Part shown: piece by piece, positions 1 through 5,496 of the stretch
How the letters are laid out: each line of letters opens with the position of its first letter
How positions within the stretch are numbered: position 1 is the first letter of the stretch
Assembly: GCF_042684485.1 (NCBI RefSeq)
Contig: NZ_JBHULM010000041.1
Coordinates: 1-5,767, forward strand
Source of the DNA: Oceanihabitans gracilariae
GTDB taxonomy: Bacteria; Bacteroidota; Bacteroidia; Flavobacteriales; Flavobacteriaceae
DNA length: 5,767 nucleotides
Direction of reading: 5' to 3'
The notes under the pieces: model-generated
What the model was told of the DNA's origin: nothing
Databases searched by the model: none
Seen by the model: the letters and a program-made list of their open reading frames with translations, nothing else
Translations under genes and position numbers: made by a program

Positions 1-134
1 ACAACACCGTATATAATTTATTGCTAGTTTCTCGCCTACTTACGAAAGTCCTCGCGGACTTTCTTGGTCAGTAATTATTTACTAAATTAGTTGCTTAACC
101 ACGCAACAAACCATATACAAACACGTTGTGGTAC
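1..134 (+). repeat. attC-like site 1 (type A), left end cut by window
   Basis: The left half begins inside the N7-AAC box (only ACAAC is present), so the cassette it closes lies outside the window. The outer arms at 9-24 and 103-118 pair over 16 positions with three A-C mismatches, all T-G wobbles on the bottom strand. Spacers are 3 nt (ACC) and 6 nt (AAACAC). A perfect central hairpin lies at 44-63 (GAAAGTCC, loop TCGC, GGACTTTC). The right end GTTGTGGTAC (125-134) is complementary to 781-790, the far end of the next cassette, so the junction is placed after G125. Confidence 0.85.
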
Positions 135-143
135 ATATAAAAA

Positions 144-773
144 ATGAGAACTAACATTAAAATATCGTTTCTGATTTTACTGATTTTGACAATAATCGGA
201 TGTCAAAACTCTGAAAAAAAAGAAAAACAGTTAGTTCGAATAGATTTCGGAAAGTGGGACAATAAAAACGACAGTCTTGGTGTTGAATTAATTTATAATC
301 GATTCAAAAATTGGAAAGACTTACTCAAACGGACTGAAAGAATTGCTTGTAACGATAGCATACCGAAAATCACTTTAAAATCAGAAAATAGAATTAAGAC
401 AATCTATTTCCATAATCCTTGTTGGGAAAATTTTGCTTGTATTCTAATAAAGCAAAAAAATACAATCGAAATACACAATGATACAATTAATAAAAATTAC
501 GAGAATTTCTATCCTTTAGATAGTTTGGAAATTGTTTTAAAAAGAGATATTGAAAACAATGGGGAAAACCCAAAATTAAGTGACAATCTCGAAAAATTAC
601 TGATTTACGTTTCTTATGACAAAAACGGATTTGAAAATTTACCGAAAACATTAGACAAACTAACTCAAGCTTACGAACGAATTACAAATAAAACGGATAT
701 AAATATTTGGCTGAATGAGAAATTTGATATTCCACCACCACCACCACTGAAAGAAATAATAGAAATTGAATAA
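144..773 (+). CDS. Cassette 1: putative lipoprotein with Pro5 tail, function unknown
   Basis: A 209-residue protein I do not recognise by function. It starts with a type II signal peptide: charged N-terminus (R2, K6), hydrophobic stretch about residues 7-18, and lipobox I-I-G-C with Cys20 as the predicted lipidated residue, followed by a Lys/Glu-rich linker. The mature part has three more cysteines (69, 93, 99); C93 and C99 sit in a segment reading NPCWENFAC. Residues 197-201 are five prolines encoded by five CCA codons, followed by a short acidic tail. It is the only gene of the cassette: the ATG is 19 nt after the junction G125 and the stop is 7 nt before the closing repeat at 781. The ATG was chosen because it directly precedes the signal peptide. 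Envelope location is inferred from the signal peptide. No Shine-Dalgarno is evident, as usual in Bacteroidota. Confidence 0.85.
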   Translation: MRTNIKISFLILLILTIIGCQNSEKKEKQLVRIDFGKWDNKNDSLGVELIYNRFKNWKDLLKRTERIACNDSIPKITLKSENRIKTIYFHNPCWENFACILIKQKNTIEIHNDTINKNYENFYPLDSLEIVLKRDIENNGENPKLSDNLEKLLIYVSYDKNGFENLPKTLDKLTQAYERITNKTDINIWLNEKFDIPPPPPLKEIIEIE

Positions 774-780
774 AAAATAC

Positions 781-919
781 GTACCACAACAACGTGTATA
801 ATTCATTGCTAGTTATAGCCTACTTGGAAATTCCTTCGGAATTTCCTCTGGTTCGTTTTAGTTTATTAATTTAGTTGCTGAAACACGCAACGAAATCATA
901 CACAAACACGTTACCACAC
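781..919 (+). repeat. attC-like site 2 (type A)
   Basis: It closes cassette 1 with GTACCACAAC (781-790), the exact reverse complement of 125-134, and opens cassette 2 with GTTACCACAC (910-919). Outer arms are 794-809 and 887-903; the 3' arm has one extra base, giving a bulge, and the two mismatches are A-C on top and T-G on the bottom strand. Spacers are AAC and AAACAC. The central hairpin is 826-846, a perfect 9-bp stem (GGAAATTCC) with loop TTC. TACCACA occurs as a direct repeat at both outer ends (782-788, 912-918), probably by chance. Predicted junction after G910. Confidence 0.88.
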
Positions 920-942
920 ATTAAAAACCTGAACTCAAAAAA

Positions 943-1767
943 ATGACAGAAGAACAATTCGAAAATTGCAAACAATGTTTAAATCGAAAGAAAGGAATAA
1001 ATGAAAAAGAAAACATTTGTAATATAAAAGGGAAAAGTATGAAATTTGAAAATACTTGTACAGACTTTAACCTTGATAATAATGTCGTTTTAGGAACAGA
1101 AAATAAAATTAATGCAATTAGACCAAATTTAAAGAGAGCAAAACTTGCGCAATTATTTATTTGGATAGTTATGGCTCTTGATATTATTTCAATATTTTCT
1201 TCTTATTTACAATATAATCTACTCAAGTCATTACAAAATGACGAAGTAGTAACTGACCAAATGTTGAACTCAAATGATACAAGAGAACAAGTTATAGCGA
1301 TTATATATTTAATAGTTTTTATAATTTCTGGGGTGACATTTATTCAATGGTTTAGAAGAGCATATTATAACCTAAATATTAGAACAAATTGTAATCATTC
1401 TGATGGTTGGGCATCAGGAAGTTGGTTTGTGCCAATAATTTCATTGTACCGTCCATATCAAATAATGAAAGAAATGTGGACTAAAACTACCCAATTAATA
1501 AAATCAAAAAATTCTGACTACATAGAGAATAGCACAATTATAATTGGTCTTTGGTGGGCTTTATGGATTATATCCAATTATATTGGAAAATATGCTATGA
1601 AAAGCGCTTTTAAAGCAGAGACAATAGAAAACTTTTTAAACAGTACAGTTGGAGATATAGCATTGTCAATAATCGGAATACCTTTAGCTATTTTAACTGT
1701 TATGATTATAAAATCATACTCATTGAAAGAAGAAAAAATTTCTGAATTAGAAAAAAACAAGAATTAA
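943..1767 (+). CDS. Cassette 2: DUF4328-like four-helix membrane protein with N-terminal Cys motif
   Basis: A 274-residue protein. Residues 9-39 hold four cysteines spaced C-x2-C-x13-C-x12-C (C9, C12, C26, C39), suggestive of a small zinc-binding module. Four hydrophobic segments follow, at about 68-90, 117-137, 198-216 and 238-257. Between helices 2 and 3 is the segment IQWFRRAYYNL, then W156, GSW (159-161) and PIISLYRPYQIMKEMW, which I recognise as DUF4328-type conserved sequence; this assignment is from memory of the family. The C-terminus is a short charged tail (residues 260-274). Inner-membrane location is expected; the biochemical role of DUF4328 proteins is unknown to me. It is the single gene of its cassette: ATG 33 nt after junction G910, stop 4 nt before the closing repeat. 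A small antisense ORF within its 3' end is a shadow. Confidence 0.85.
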   Translation: MTEEQFENCKQCLNRKKGINEKENICNIKGKSMKFENTCTDFNLDNNVVLGTENKINAIRPNLKRAKLAQLFIWIVMALDIISIFSSYLQYNLLKSLQNDEVVTDQMLNSNDTREQVIAIIYLIVFIISGVTFIQWFRRAYYNLNIRTNCNHSDGWASGSWFVPIISLYRPYQIMKEMWTKTTQLIKSKNSDYIENSTIIIGLWWALWIISNYIGKYAMKSAFKAETIENFLNSTVGDIALSIIGIPLAILTVMIIKSYSLKEEKISELEKNKN

Positions 1768-1771
1768 AAAC

Positions 1772-1909
1772 GTGTGGTAACAACGTATAAAAATAATTGC
1801 TATTTTGTGCTTAAACAAAGGTAGCTGCGTATTTGCTACATCTGAATTTCCTTCGGAAATTCCTCGCACGCAAACACGCAACTATTCTTATACAAGACCG
1901 TTAGGCAAT
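1772..1909 (+). repeat. attC-like site 3 (type B)
   Basis: It closes cassette 2 with GTGTGGTAAC (1772-1781), exact reverse complement of 910-919, and opens cassette 3 with GTTAGGCAAT (1900-1909). Outer arms 1785-1800 and 1878-1893 differ at two positions, both A-C on top and T-G on the bottom. Spacers are AAC and AAGACC. The interior differs from type A: an additional arm 1822-1836 pairs with 1870-1884 at 13 of 15 positions, the other two being bottom-strand wobbles, and encloses the central hairpin 1844-1862 (GAATTTCC, loop TTC, GGAAATTC). Junction predicted after G1900. Confidence 0.87.
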
Positions 1910-1917
1910 ATTAGAAA

Positions 1918-2730
1918 ATGAACCTCGATAAACTATTAGAATACACCGAAAACCTTAAGGAAGAAATTGCTGAAATAAAACTACATTCTGACGATGTTAG
2001 ACATAGTTTTTTTGGTTTATTTTATACAAACATTTATGATTACTACATTGGAAAAGCATCTTATAGATTAGCAGAATTTATAGGAAATGGAGATGTAAAA
2101 TTTACTGAACGAGTTTACCCTTTTAACATTCACGCTCAAAGACTATTTGAAATACAAGATTTTGACTTATTATCTGTTGGTTACCACGGAAATTTAAATC
2201 GGAATATTATTTTTGGAGTTTGGACATCATTTGAATTATCAATATCATTAATTTTTGAACATTTAGCGACTGAAAATGATTTAGAAATAATAATTAAAAA
2301 ACTTAATTCTAAAGTAATAAAAGCAATAGCAAACCTTGAGGAACAGGAAAAAAACATAATTATGGACAACTTGAAAAAGTCCTCTTTCATTCCTTTATTA
2401 AGAAAGTTTAATTTTCTCGTAAAAAGAAAAACTAATTGCTATTCTGGAGATTTAAAAGAAGATAGAGAGTTTTTGAATTTTGCAGTAAAACTTCGAAATT
2501 GTATGATTCACTCTAACGGAATTTATCACGGAAACGAATACTATTATAAATTTGGAGAAGAAGAATTTAGATTTGTAGACAAACAAATGTTTATGCAAAA
2601 AGGACCAAACAATAAAGATGTTTATTTAGACATTGCTATTCGATTAAAAGGAATATTCAAAAATTTAATGAATTGCGTGAGTGAAATTGATTATTTAGAA
2701 TATCCTGATGATGGACAAAACATTGCCTAA
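1918..2730 (+). CDS. Cassette 3: soluble helical protein with HEPN-type RNxxxH motif
   Basis: A 270-residue protein without signal peptide or clear membrane segment, predicted cytoplasmic and largely helical. Near the C-terminus R193-N-C-M-I-H198, followed by SNGIYHG, fits the R-[N/H/D]-x3-H signature of HEPN domains, many of which are ribonucleases in toxin-antitoxin, abortive infection or CRISPR-linked systems. An upstream helix-rich segment with WTSFELSISLIFEHL (102-116) could be the other helical pair of such a domain. This is motif-level evidence; a family such as a general stress protein is not excluded. The ATG lies 18 nt after junction G1900. The last codons and TAA (2728-2730) lie inside the closing repeat 2722-2731, so the C-terminal residues N-I-A are partly encoded by the recombination site. 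No antitoxin partner is adjacent. The antisense ORF at 2181-2390 is a shadow. Confidence 0.85.
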   Translation: MNLDKLLEYTENLKEEIAEIKLHSDDVRHSFFGLFYTNIYDYYIGKASYRLAEFIGNGDVKFTERVYPFNIHAQRLFEIQDFDLLSVGYHGNLNRNIIFGVWTSFELSISLIFEHLATENDLEIIIKKLNSKVIKAIANLEEQEKNIIMDNLKKSSFIPLLRKFNFLVKRKTNCYSGDLKEDREFLNFAVKLRNCMIHSNGIYHGNEYYYKFGEEEFRFVDKQMFMQKGPNNKDVYLDIAIRLKGIFKNLMNCVSEIDYLEYPDDGQNIA

Positions 2731-2861
2731 CACCATATATAATTTATTGCTGGCTTCTCGCCTACTTACGAAAGTCCTCTCGGACTTTCTTGGTCGGTAA
2801 TTATTTACTAAATTAGTTGCTTAAACCACGCAACAAACCATATACAAACACGTTAGCAAAC
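2722..2861 (+). repeat. attC-like site 4 (type A), overlaps end of cassette 3 gene
   Basis: It closes cassette 3 with ATTGCCTAAC (2722-2731), exact reverse complement of 1900-1909 and containing the upstream stop codon, and opens cassette 4 with GTTAGCAAAC (2852-2861). Outer arms 2735-2750 and 2830-2845 pair with four A-C mismatches, all T-G on the bottom strand. Spacers are ACC and AAACAC. The central hairpin is 2770-2789 (GAAAGTCC, loop TCTC, GGACTTTC). It is very close in sequence to site 1. Junction predicted after G2852. Confidence 0.88.
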
Positions 2862-2863
2862 AT

Positions 2864-3361
2864 ATGAGAAACTCAATCGGATTGATAACATTATCAGTTT
2901 TAGTTTTTACATTTTCTTGTAATAACAAACCGATTGAACCTTTTGAATTATCAATTTCGGATTATAATTATTCTCTTGCTTACTCTGTACTTTATACTCT
3001 TACGAATGAAAAGTTGACCATAACATTTCGTGGAGAATTAGAAAACGAAAAAGATAGTGTTCTCTACTCTACTTCGAAATTACCTAAAAGACAATTAAAG
3101 AAAATATCTGAAATCAATATTGGTAGCTTAAAAACCGACTACAGGAATGACTGTATTGAGGATGGAGATATAAAATCATTTACTATTAAAAAAGATTCAA
3201 TATCTAAAACTGTTCATTTATCAAATTATTATCATCCCGAATTAAGTCGTGTAATTGAATTGATAAACGGAATTGTCCCAGAAAAATATGAGATGAATTA
3301 TGACAAAGCCGACTTGATTGAGGAAATGAAAAATTGTGAAAAATATAAAAACGTTGAATAA
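2864..3361 (+). CDS. Cassette 4: small putative lipoprotein, function unknown
   Basis: A 165-residue protein. Residues 1-18 form a signal peptide ending F-T-F-S before Cys19, a relaxed Bacteroidota-type lipobox, so Cys19 is the predicted lipid anchor and the protein should sit in the envelope. The mature region looks like alternating beta strands, with a segment D-C97-I-E-D-G-D, then LSNYYHPE (119-126) and VPEKYEMNYDK (138-148). I associate this pattern with uncharacterised flavobacterial lipoproteins, without a function. Other cysteines are C97 and C158. The ATG is 12 nt after junction G2852, inside the sequence ACATATG that follows the terminal repeat, so the leader comes entirely from the cassette end. 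The stop is 12 nt before the closing repeat at 3374. Confidence 0.82.
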   Translation: MRNSIGLITLSVLVFTFSCNNKPIEPFELSISDYNYSLAYSVLYTLTNEKLTITFRGELENEKDSVLYSTSKLPKRQLKKISEINIGSLKTDYRNDCIEDGDIKSFTIKKDSISKTVHLSNYYHPELSRVIELINGIVPEKYEMNYDKADLIEEMKNCEKYKNVE

Positions 3362-3373
3362 ATAAATAAATAC

Positions 3374-3513
3374 GTTTGCTAACAACGTGTATAATTAATT
3401 GCTTGTGACTTGCCTACGTGGAAATTCCTGCGGAATTTCCTCTCGTTCGGTTCATTTTTGCTAAATTAGTTGCTTAACCACGCAACTAACCATACACAAA
3501 CACGTTAGCAGCA
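3374..3513 (+). repeat. attC-like site 5 (type A)
   Basis: It closes cassette 4 with GTTTGCTAAC (3374-3383), exact reverse complement of 2852-2861, and opens cassette 5 with GTTAGCAGCA (3504-3513). Outer arms 3387-3402 and 3482-3497 pair with three A-C mismatches that become T-G on the bottom strand. Spacers are AAC and AAACAC. The central hairpin is 3420-3440, a 9-bp stem GGAAATTCC with loop TGC. A competing inner copy TTAGTTGC (3466-3473) is perfectly complementary to GCAACTAA (3482-3489) in the 3' arm. Here the two cassettes share GCTAAC/GTTAGC, so the two halves pair over 6 bp. Junction after G3504. Confidence 0.88.
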
Positions 3514-3515
3514 AT

Positions 3516-3536
3516 ATGAAAAAACGCATTCGATAA
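3516..3536 (+). CDS. Possible six-codon leader ORF in cassette 5
   Basis: An ATG directly after the terminal repeat (same ATATG context as the cassette 4 start) opens a six-codon frame, M-K-K-R-I-R then TAA at 3534-3536, ending one base before the ATG of the main gene at 3538 and in a different frame. Termination so close to a start could couple translation, but six codons are also easily found by chance. It may equally be an old start lost by mutation. No coding statistics are possible at this length. Confidence 0.2.
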   Translation: MKKRIR

Positions 3537-3537
3537 A

Positions 3538-4194
3538 ATGAAAAGAATGAAAACTACCACAGAAAAATTATTAAAAGAGATAAAAGAAAATGGTGGTATT
3601 TCGTCAATTATTTCTAAAGTTTACGACATTAAAAATGATTCTATAGAAGAGAACACTAGGACATTATTAAATTACGGTTGGTATATTTCTGGTGAGATGA
3701 AAATGAAAAAAATATCGGAAGTTATTGAATTAATCAAATCTGAAAAAACAAAAGAGGCAGAAAGTATTTTGATAAATTTCTTCAAGGAAAATTTGACAAA
3801 AATCGAAGAACAATTAATCAAAAATCATTCAGAAAGAAAAGCCGTACTTGAAGAGGCTTTTAATGCTCATAAATCTAATATGTTCTATTCTTCTACGATT
3901 CTTTTCTTATCTCAAGGAGATGGAATTATAGACGGAAAAATCTTTCACAATAGAAATAATTTAGATAAACATTTAGACAAAGAAAAAAACCCAAACTTTG
4001 TAAATCTTTTAAAAGAAGATAGTTCTTTAAATGTTCCATCGGCTAAGATTAAAAAATCGAAATATTTCAGCAAACTGAATAGACACAGTGTTATGCACGG
4101 AAAATCGACTGACTATGGAACAGAAACAAACAGTTTAAAAGCGCTTTCACTATGTTGTTTTGTAAGTGATTGGTATAATAGATACGAACAATAA
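3538..4194 (+). CDS. Cassette 5: HEPN-type RHxxxH protein, possible abortive-infection or toxin family
   Basis: A 218-residue protein with no signal peptide or clear membrane span. The C-terminal segment N181-R182-H183-S-V-M-H187-G188, followed by STDYGTETNSLKALSL, carries the R-H-x3-H form of the HEPN signature (R182, H187). Another distinctive part is SSTILFLSQGDGI (118-130). I recall this combined pattern from uncharacterised bacterial proteins with an NRHxxxHG end. The N-terminal half (about 50-100) is charged, Lys/Glu-rich and probably helical. A nuclease or defence role is inference from the motif. The start is ATG 3538; ATG 3547 is an in-frame alternative three codons later, and no Shine-Dalgarno decides between them. 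The ATG is 34 nt after junction G3504 and the stop 4 nt before the closing repeat. It is unrelated in overall sequence to the cassette 3 protein despite the shared motif type. Confidence 0.85.
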   Translation: MKRMKTTTEKLLKEIKENGGISSIISKVYDIKNDSIEENTRTLLNYGWYISGEMKMKKISEVIELIKSEKTKEAESILINFFKENLTKIEEQLIKNHSERKAVLEEAFNAHKSNMFYSSTILFLSQGDGIIDGKIFHNRNNLDKHLDKEKNPNFVNLLKEDSSLNVPSAKIKKSKYFSKLNRHSVMHGKSTDYGTETNSLKALSLCCFVSDWYNRYEQ

Positions 4195-4198
4195 ATAC

Positions 4199-4336
4199 TG
4201 CTGCTAACAAAGTATATAATCCATTGCTAGTTCTAGCCTACTTACGAATATTCCTGCGGAATATTCTATTCGGTTTTTATTTGCTAAATTAGTTGCTTAT
4301 ACACGCAACGTATCATATACAGAACCGTTATAAAAA
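4199..4336 (+). repeat. attC-like site 6 (type A)
   Basis: It closes cassette 5 with TGCTGCTAAC (4199-4208), exact reverse complement of 3504-3513, and opens cassette 6 with GTTATAAAAA (4327-4336). Outer arms 4212-4227 and 4305-4320 have two bottom-strand-wobble differences and one true mismatch, the only non-wobble substitution in the outer arms of all eight sites. Spacers are AAA and AGAACC; the 3' spacer ends ACC as in type B sites, whereas the other type A sites end CAC. The central hairpin is 4246-4266 (GAATATTCC, loop TGC, GGAATATTC). Junction after G4327. Confidence 0.87.
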
Positions 4337-4495
4337 ATAGCTCAGAACAAACTTCAATCTAAAAGTCTAGTCCCAAACCAAATTATTATTTATTGTTTTT
4401 CAAACTGATGTTGATCTCTTTTCTCAGAATTTAGATTATAATATTTATGAAATTTTAATCACTCTTACTGGTTGGAAAGAAAGAAAAATACATTC

Positions 4496-4520
4496 TTATT
4501 ACTTACGGAATGAGTAATAA
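4496..4520. repeat. 8-bp inverted repeat in the ORF-less cassette
   Basis: TTATTACT (4496-4503) and AGTAATAA (4513-4520) are perfectly complementary around a 9-nt loop. The stem is AT-rich and no T-tract follows, so an intrinsic terminator is unlikely. It may be a protein-binding palindrome, an RNA hairpin, or chance in AT-rich sequence. Confidence 0.4.
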
Positions 4521-4724
4521 ATAAATTCTGGATTAATCTTCATTAAGCTCTTCCTCTCTTCTACTCTGTATTTTCTAAGAATTAAATCTAACCGTTTTAT
4601 CTTTCAAACAATATTTAAGTTAAAATACGACAGACTACTCTTGCGCAAAATGCTACAAAGCGTTTTGAAAAAAAACACTTTTCGCTATTCAACTGTAAAA
4701 GCAAAACACGTTTAGCTTTTCCCT

Positions 4725-4732
4725 TATATTTG
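4725..4732 (+). promoter_or_regulatory. Possible Bacteroidota -7 promoter box (TAnnTTTG)
   Basis: TATATTTG fits the Bacteroidota sigma-ABfr -7 consensus TAnnTTTG exactly and points toward cassette 7. No TTG-type -33 element is seen at the expected distance upstream, so support is partial. If active, transcription would run through site 7 into the lipoprotein gene. Confidence 0.3.
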
Positions 4733-4781
4733 AACAAGCATTACGGAAAATCAAAACGTTATTACTCAAATGTTTCGCTAC

Positions 4782-4921
4782 ATTTTATAACAATGTGTAT
4801 AAAAAATTGCTAGATTAGTGCTTAAATTAAGTTAGTTGCTTTTTTGCCAACTTCTGAATTTCCTTCGGAAATTCCTCGCTGACAAAATAGCAACTTTCCA
4901 TACACGCAACCGTTGTATGCA
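4782..4921 (+). repeat. attC-like site 7 (type B)
   Basis: It closes cassette 6 with ATTTTATAAC (4782-4791; the last nine bases are complementary to 4327-4335) and opens cassette 7 with GTTGTATGCA (4912-4921). Outer arms 4795-4810 and 4890-4905 differ at three positions, all A-C on top and T-G on the bottom. Spacers are AAT and GCAACC. As in site 3, an inner arm (4834-4851 with 4878-4895, 15 of 18 matching, two of the other three being bottom-strand wobbles) encloses the central hairpin 4856-4874, identical in stem and loop to that of site 3. Junction after G4912. Confidence 0.87.
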
Positions 4922-4943
4922 ATTAAAAAAAAAAACGAACACA

Positions 4944-5495
4944 ATGACAAAAAATCTACTTCTGATTTTAACAATTTTGACTTTCCTATCGTGCGGAAAT
5001 GAATCGGATAAAATGATTTATAAAACAAAAAGCGGAGAATTTGCTTCTCAACCTGGGAATTTTATAGCTGACTTTTCAACCGAACCGAGTTATTCTGCTA
5101 TTGATAATCAGATTGGACTTGATAAGTTTCAAATCCATTTATTTCGTTCGACTTTGGGACCAAATAAAATATTTTCGATAGAATACAACGACTATCCCGA
5201 ACATATGATTAAGTCAATGACAGACGAACAAATTTATTCGCAAGGAGTAACTAACTTCTCGAATAAAATGGCTGAAGCGTTTAAATTGGAATTTCAAGAA
5301 TCGATTGAACAACACGGAATGAATGGACAATACTTTGTTCTGAATCTCAAACAGAATGCAATCGAAAAAGGTATTGAAGGACACATTCAAGGAAAGTTGT
5401 TTAGAAAAGGAAATAGAGTTTATACAGTTACTTATATTGGACAGAATGACAAAAATGTAGATACGTTTATGGAATCATTTCGTCTGATAAAATAA
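4944..5495 (+). CDS. Cassette 7: putative lipoprotein, possible PsbP/Mog1-like fold
   Basis: A 183-residue protein. The start is ATG 4944, not the in-frame ATG at 4836: the extra 36 codons would be translated through recombination site 7, and the signal peptide begins exactly at 4944. Residues 1-16 are a signal peptide with lipobox F-L-S-C and predicted lipidated Cys17, followed by a Gly/Asn/Glu/Ser linker. The mature part has a GEF-ASQPGNFIADF opening (31-44), a central segment on sequence change and localisation that cannot be assigned, and ends VDTFMESFRLIK (172-183). A single-domain beta protein ending in F-x-x-S-F-x-L is reminiscent of PsbP/Mog1-like domains; that fold guess is weak. No catalytic motif is seen. 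An 11-A run (4925-4935) precedes the start. The stop ends one base before the closing repeat at 5497, the tightest packing in the array. Confidence 0.85.
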   Translation: MTKNLLLILTILTFLSCGNESDKMIYKTKSGEFASQPGNFIADFSTEPSYSAIDNQIGLDKFQIHLFRSTLGPNKIFSIEYNDYPEHMIKSMTDEQIYSQGVTNFSNKMAEAFKLEFQESIEQHGMNGQYFVLNLKQNAIEKGIEGHIQGKLFRKGNRVYTVTYIGQNDKNVDTFMESFRLIK

Positions 5496-5496
5496 C

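Larger units (their letters stand above)
4337..4781 (+). other. Cassette 6: ORF-less cassette body, about 445 bp
   Basis: No start-to-stop reading frame of convincing length exists on either strand; the longest I read on the + strand is 21 codons (4650-4715). No tRNA, rRNA or known riboswitch was recognised. The unit is still bounded by complementary ends, GTTATAAAA (4327-4335) and TTTTATAAC (4783-4791), so it is a true cassette rather than decayed intergenic DNA. Internal structures are an 8-bp inverted repeat at 4496-4520 and a TAnnTTTG box at 4725-4732. It could be a degraded gene, a non-coding RNA cassette, or a promoter-bearing cassette driving cassette 7. The sequence alone does not decide. 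Confidence 0.6.

Noticed and set aside
44..63. Central hairpins as intrinsic terminators
   Set aside because: No T-tract follows any of them and the compensatory stem pattern sits inside a larger conserved structure; some attenuation of transcription is not excluded.
732..746. Five CCA repeats as an unstable microsatellite
   Set aside because: It is a short in-frame run coding for five prolines; any length change would keep the frame and no functional claim can be supported.
782..918. TACCACA direct repeat flanking site 2 as a target-site duplication
   Set aside because: No other site has such a repeat, and each half is explained by the barcode of its own cassette; probably coincidence.
1578..1760. 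Minus-strand ORF of 60 codons
   Set aside because: Fully antisense to the membrane helices of the cassette 2 gene.
2181..2390. Minus-strand ORF of 69 codons
   Set aside because: Fully antisense to the cassette 3 gene, which has a coherent protein and cassette context.
4650..4715. A 21-codon ORF in the ORF-less cassette
   Set aside because: It is short, without recognisable composition or initiation context, and expected by chance.
4836..4943. In-frame N-terminal extension of the cassette 7 protein from ATG 4836
   Set aside because: It would translate recombination site 7, and the lipoprotein signal peptide starts exactly at ATG 4944.
4822..5028. Minus-strand ORF of 68 codons
   Set aside because: It lies antisense to site 7 and the lipoprotein signal sequence; it is an AT-rich shadow with no recognisable features.
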